Shown: positions 14,391 to 16,063 of the stretch, piece after piece
Layout: each line of letters opens with the position of its first letter
How positions within the stretch are numbered: position 1 is the first letter of the stretch
Source of the DNA: an uncultured Comamonadaceae bacterium
Lineage (GTDB): Bacteria > Pseudomonadota > Gammaproteobacteria > Burkholderiales > Burkholderiaceae
DNA length: 16,063 nucleotides
Assembly (NCBI GenBank): GCA_946482115.1
Contig: CAMLQP010000039.1
Location: 1-16,063 of the forward strand
Reading direction: 5' to 3'
The notes under the pieces: generated by a model
What the model saw: the letters and a program-made list of their open reading frames with translations, nothing else
Databases searched by the model: none
What the model was told of the DNA's origin: nothing
Made by a program: the position numbers and the translations under genes

Positions 14391-14448
14391 GGGTCGGGTC
14401 TCCTGGTCGGACGTCTGAGGCCCATTGTGCCGCCAAGCGCGGCGCACT

Positions 14449-15567
14449 TCAAACCGCGCGGCGGGCCTTTACGGCGTCCGACAGGGTCTGCAGCACCTTC
14501 ACCGAGTGTTCCCAGTCGATGCAGGCATCGGTGATGCTCTTGCCGTACTCGAGTGCGCCCACTTCGTCCTTGCCCGGGGTGAACTTCTGCGCACCGCCGT
14601 GGATGTGGCTCTCCACCATGACGCCGAACACGCTGCGCGAGCCGCCCGCGATCTGCCCGGCGATGTCGCCCGCCACATCCACCTGGCGCTCATGCTGCTT
14701 GCTGCTGTTGGCATGGCTGCAGTCCACCATCAGCTTCGCGGGCAGCTTGGCGGCATCGAGCTCCTTGCAGGCCGCGGCCACGCTGGCAGCGTCGTAGTTG
14801 GGCGTCTTGCCACCGCGCAGGATCACGTGGCAGTCCTTGTTGCCGTTGGTCTGCACGATGGCGACCTGGCCGTTCTTGTGCACCGACAGGAAGTGGTGGC
14901 CGCGCGCGGCAGCCTGGATCGCATCGGTCGCGATCTTGATGTTGCCATCGGTGCCGTTCTTGAAGCCGATGGGCGCGCTCAGGCCCGAGGCCAGCTCGCG
15001 GTGCACCTGGCTTTCCGTCGTGCGCGCGCCGATCGCGCCCCAGGCGATCAGGTCGCCGATGTACTGCGGCGAAATCACGTCCAGGAACTCGCTGCCCGCG
15101 GGCAGGCCCAGGCGGTTGATCTCGATCAGCAGCTGGCGCGCAATGCGCAGGCCCTCGTCGATGCGGTAGCTCTCGTCGAGGTAGGGGTCGTTGATCAGGC
15201 CCTTCCAGCCCACCGTGGTGCGCGGCTTCTCGAAATAGACCCGCATCACGATCTCCAGCGTGTCGGCGTGCTGGTCGCGCAGCACCTTGAGGCGGCGCGC
15301 GTAGTCCAGCGCGGCCGCCGGGTCGTGGATGGAGCACGGTCCGATGACGACCAGCAGGCGGTCGTCCTTGCCGTGCAGGATGTGGTGGATGCTCTTGCGG
15401 GTGCGGGAGATCAGCGTCTCCACCGCCGTGCCGGCAATCGGGAAAAAGCGGATCAGGTGTTCAGGAGGCGGAAGCACGGTGATGTCCTTGATGCGTTCGT
15501 CGTCGGTCTGGCTGGTTTTCTCGACGCTCGCATACCAGGACTCGGGGCTGGTGGCTTTGGCATTCAT
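14449..15567 (-). CDS. aroG: 3-deoxy-7-phosphoheptulonate (DAHP) synthase, class I
   Basis: A 372-residue enzyme condensing phosphoenolpyruvate and erythrose 4-phosphate, the entry step of the shikimate pathway. Conserved motifs are GPCSIHD (76-82), RVYFEKPRTTVGWKGL (109-124), GAIGARTTESQ (177-187), KNGTDG (203-208), KTPNYD (254-259) and DCSHANS (282-288). Metal ligands by alignment with E. coli AroG are Cys78, His285, Glu319 and Asp347. The N-terminus is about 17 residues longer than AroG. The ATG at 15567 has CAGGAG 7 bases upstream, and an earlier in-frame ATG at 15633 is rejected since it lies inside the leader terminator. The isozyme class (Phe-, Tyr- or Trp-inhibited) cannot be told. 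Expression is probably controlled by the aromatic leader peptide and terminator upstream. The symbol aroG is by family; aroF or aroH are alternatives. Confidence 0.95.
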   Translation of the reverse strand: MNAKATSPESWYASVEKTSQTDDERIKDITVLPPPEHLIRFFPIAGTAVETLISRTRKSIHHILHGKDDRLLVVIGPCSIHDPAAALDYARRLKVLRDQHADTLEIVMRVYFEKPRTTVGWKGLINDPYLDESYRIDEGLRIARQLLIEINRLGLPAGSEFLDVISPQYIGDLIAWGAIGARTTESQVHRELASGLSAPIGFKNGTDGNIKIATDAIQAAARGHHFLSVHKNGQVAIVQTNGNKDCHVILRGGKTPNYDAASVAAACKELDAAKLPAKLMVDCSHANSSKQHERQVDVAGDIAGQIAGGSRSVFGVMVESHIHGGAQKFTPGKDEVGALEYGKSITDACIDWEHSVKVLQTLSDAVKARRAV

Positions 15568-15574
15568 CGCGGGG

Positions 15575-15579
15575 CTCCT
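15575..15579 (-). promoter_or_regulatory. aroG ribosome-binding site
   Basis: AGGAG on the minus strand, 7 bases from the ATG at 15567. It fixes the aroG start and places the whole leader peptide and terminator in an untranslated upstream region, with 31 bases between the T-tract and this site. Confidence 0.8.
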
Positions 15580-15610
15580 GAACGGGTTGAAGGGGAAAAG
15601 GTGAAGGGGC

Positions 15611-15642
15611 AAAAAAAAACCGCCGGGGTGCACCGACGGTTT
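15611..15642 (-). terminator. Intrinsic terminator in the aroG leader (attenuator terminator)
   Basis: On the minus strand, AAACCGTCGG (15642-15633) pairs with CCGGCGGTTT (15626-15617). This is a 10-bp stem with one G-T wobble, closed by a 6-base loop, and the transcript then runs into nine Ts (15619-15611, three of them in the stem). It is the strongest terminator-like signal in the window and sits between the leader peptide stop and aroG. It therefore blocks aroG unless disrupted. It could also end tldD transcripts, but its overlap with the complementary leader segment at 15693-15701 favours attenuation. Confidence 0.88.
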
Positions 15643-15665
15643 CTTGAGATTCTTGTAGCCTGGCT

Positions 15666-15735
15666 GCTTTTACCTACGCCTGGGCCTCTCTGCCGTCGGT
15701 GACGCGTGAGAACCAAAAGTAGGCAAAGTAAAAGC
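15666..15735 (-). promoter_or_regulatory. Alternative RNA pairings of the aroG attenuator
   Basis: Two competing pairings can be drawn on the transcript. Protector: GCTTTTAC (15735-15728, within the aromatic codons) plus CTAC (15722-15719) pair with GTAGGTAAAAGC (15677-15666), 12 bp with a 5-base bulge. Antiterminator: CACCGACGG (15701-15693, inside the leader ORF) is perfectly complementary to CCGTCGGTG (15639-15631), the 5' arm and part of the loop of the terminator. The antiterminator segment lies in the loop of the protector, so the two should exclude each other. A ribosome stalled on the aromatic codons would block the protector and free the antiterminator. Folding energies were not computed. 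Confidence 0.75.
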
Positions 15736-15748
15736 GGGCGGCTTTCAT
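15674..15748 (-). CDS. Aromatic-rich leader peptide of aroG
   Basis: A 24-codon ORF, ATG at 15748 and TAG at 15674-15676. Residues 1-5 are MKAAR, residues 6-13 are FYFAYFWF and the rest (SRVTDGREAQA) is unremarkable. Seven of eight consecutive positions are aromatic: four Phe, two Tyr and one Trp. This is far beyond chance in GC-rich DNA, where TTT, TAC and TGG are scarce. The ORF precedes a DAHP synthase gene, is followed by a strong terminator, and contains the bases needed for antiterminator pairing. It therefore fits a leader peptide that senses charged tRNA-Phe, tRNA-Tyr and tRNA-Trp together. No Shine-Dalgarno sequence is evident before the ATG. It is too short for routine gene calling. 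Confidence 0.8.
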   Translation of the reverse strand: MKAARFYFAYFWFSRVTDGREAQA

Positions 15749-15756
15749 GACGGGCA

Positions 15757-15799
15757 AATGTAGCACAGGTTTTTTACGGCCCGAAATCAGGCCGTTCCA
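15757..15799 (-). promoter_or_regulatory. Candidate promoter(s) for the aroG leader transcript
   Basis: Two options on the minus strand. First, an extended -10 TGC-TACATT (15765-15757) ending 8 bases before the leader ATG, with no good -35; this would give an almost leaderless transcript. Second, TAAAAA (15776-15771) as -10 with TGGAAC (15799-15794) as a weak -35 at 17-base spacing, giving a leader of about 16 bases. Both overlap or follow the tldD 3' end. The inverted repeat ACGGCC/GGCCGT around 15775-15795 is not followed by Ts on this strand. Confidence 0.35.
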
Positions 15800-16063
15800 C
15801 CCACGGTCAGCCCGTCGATCCGCAAGGTCGGCTGACCGACGCCCACCGGCACGCTCTGGCCCTCCTTGCCGCAGGTGCCCACGCCGCTGTCCAGCGCCAT
15901 GTCGTTGCCGATCAGGCTGACCTTTTTCAGCGACTCGGGGCCGCTGCCGACCAGCGTGGCGCCCTTGACCGGGTACTGGATTTTTCCGTTCTCGACCCAG
16001 AAGGCCTGGCTGGCCGAGAACACGAACTTGCCGCTGGTGATGTCGACCTGGCCGCCGCCGAAG
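15787..16063 (-). CDS. tldD: TldD metalloprotease, C-terminal part; 5' end outside window
   Basis: The last 91 codons of a gene entering from the right edge; the frame is open to 16063, so the GTG at 16023 is internal. The sequence has the highly conserved TldD ending: [20 protein letters not shown], then [30 protein letters not shown] and [20 protein letters not shown]. TldD acts with TldE/PmbA as a zinc protease that degrades unfolded peptides and matures some peptide natural products. The catalytic HExxxH segment is outside the window. It ends 39 bases before the aroG leader peptide start in the same direction, so read-through into the aroG leader is possible. Confidence 0.95.
   Translation of the reverse strand, partial: FGGGQVDITSGKFVFSASQAFWVENGKIQYPVKGATLVGSGPESLKKVSLIGNDMALDSGVGTCGKEGQSVPVGVGQPTLRIDGLTVGGTA

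Noticed and set aside
14425..14447. Imperfect hairpin downstream of aroG as a terminator
   Set aside because: The GTGC/GCC stem has a bulge and no T-tract follows, so it was not called.
15567..15633. Upstream ATG at 15633 as the aroG start
   Set aside because: It lies within the terminator hairpin, has no ribosome-binding site, and would add 22 atypical residues; the ATG at 15567 has AGGAG at 7 bases.
15666..15760. The aroG leader region as a dispersed Comamonadaceae repeat with AAAGTAGG-type words instead of an attenuator
   Set aside because: Short words such as AAAAGTAGGCAAAG may recall such repeats, but the exact antiterminator complementarity, the strong terminator and the location before aroG are better explained by attenuation. 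A genome search would settle it.
15774..15795. ACGGCC...GGCCGT inverted repeat as the tldD terminator
   Set aside because: On the tldD strand it is followed by As, not Ts. The T-run lies on the wrong side, so it is not an intrinsic terminator for tldD.

Overview
The window is GC-rich and almost fully coding. It looks like chromosomal DNA of a betaproteobacterium, most likely Burkholderiales and probably Comamonadaceae. The basis is the Coq7-type ubiquinone hydroxylase, the Mpl, AroG and TldD sequence types, the dense c-di-GMP signalling genes, and an intergenic hairpin repeat of a style I associate with that family. No rRNA, tRNA, CRISPR array, insertion sequence or phage gene was seen. No gap between genes exceeds about 220 bases.

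Layout. (1) 1-2211, plus strand: the end of a periplasmic copper-handling operon. It holds a multicopper oxidase (5' end outside the window), a cupredoxin, a DUF411/CopG-type protein and a CusF-like copper chaperone. (2) 2208-2858, minus: an unrecognised 216-residue protein that shares its stop bases with the chaperone gene. (3) 2932-6395, plus: a closely spaced run of a membrane-tethered TAXI-type solute-binding protein, coq7 and a diguanylate cyclase with two related PAS-like modules. (4) 6396-6520: a hairpin-rich intergenic repeat. (5) 6521-11522: a c-di-GMP block. A degenerate HD-GYP protein on the minus strand is divergent from an intact HD-GYP phosphodiesterase, which overlaps a three-PAS GGDEF-EAL gene by 4 bases. 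(6) 11523-12661, minus: a two-gene unit with a conserved hypothetical protein and a TlpA/ResA-like thioredoxin. (7) 12701-14080, plus: mpl (peptidoglycan recycling). (8) 14070-14390, minus: a small unknown protein. (9) 14449-15748, minus: aroG (DAHP synthase) with an unusual leader. (10) 15787-16063, minus: the 3' end of tldD.

The most interesting element is the 219-base gap between tldD and aroG. On the aroG strand it encodes a 24-codon leader peptide in which residues 6-13 are FYFAYFWF, so seven of eight are aromatic. This is followed by a strong intrinsic terminator placed before aroG. A 9-base segment in the leader ORF is perfectly complementary to the 5' arm of that terminator, and the aromatic codons can pair with sequence just past the leader stop. 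This has the parts of a ribosome-mediated transcription attenuator sensing charged Phe/Tyr/Trp tRNAs to control the first step of aromatic amino acid synthesis.

Two other themes stand out. Four c-di-GMP proteins lie within 6.6 kb with contrasting active-site and inhibitory-site status. Three convergent gene pairs have overlapping or abutting stop codons, leaving no room for terminators between them. All calls come from reading the sequence; no database search was run.
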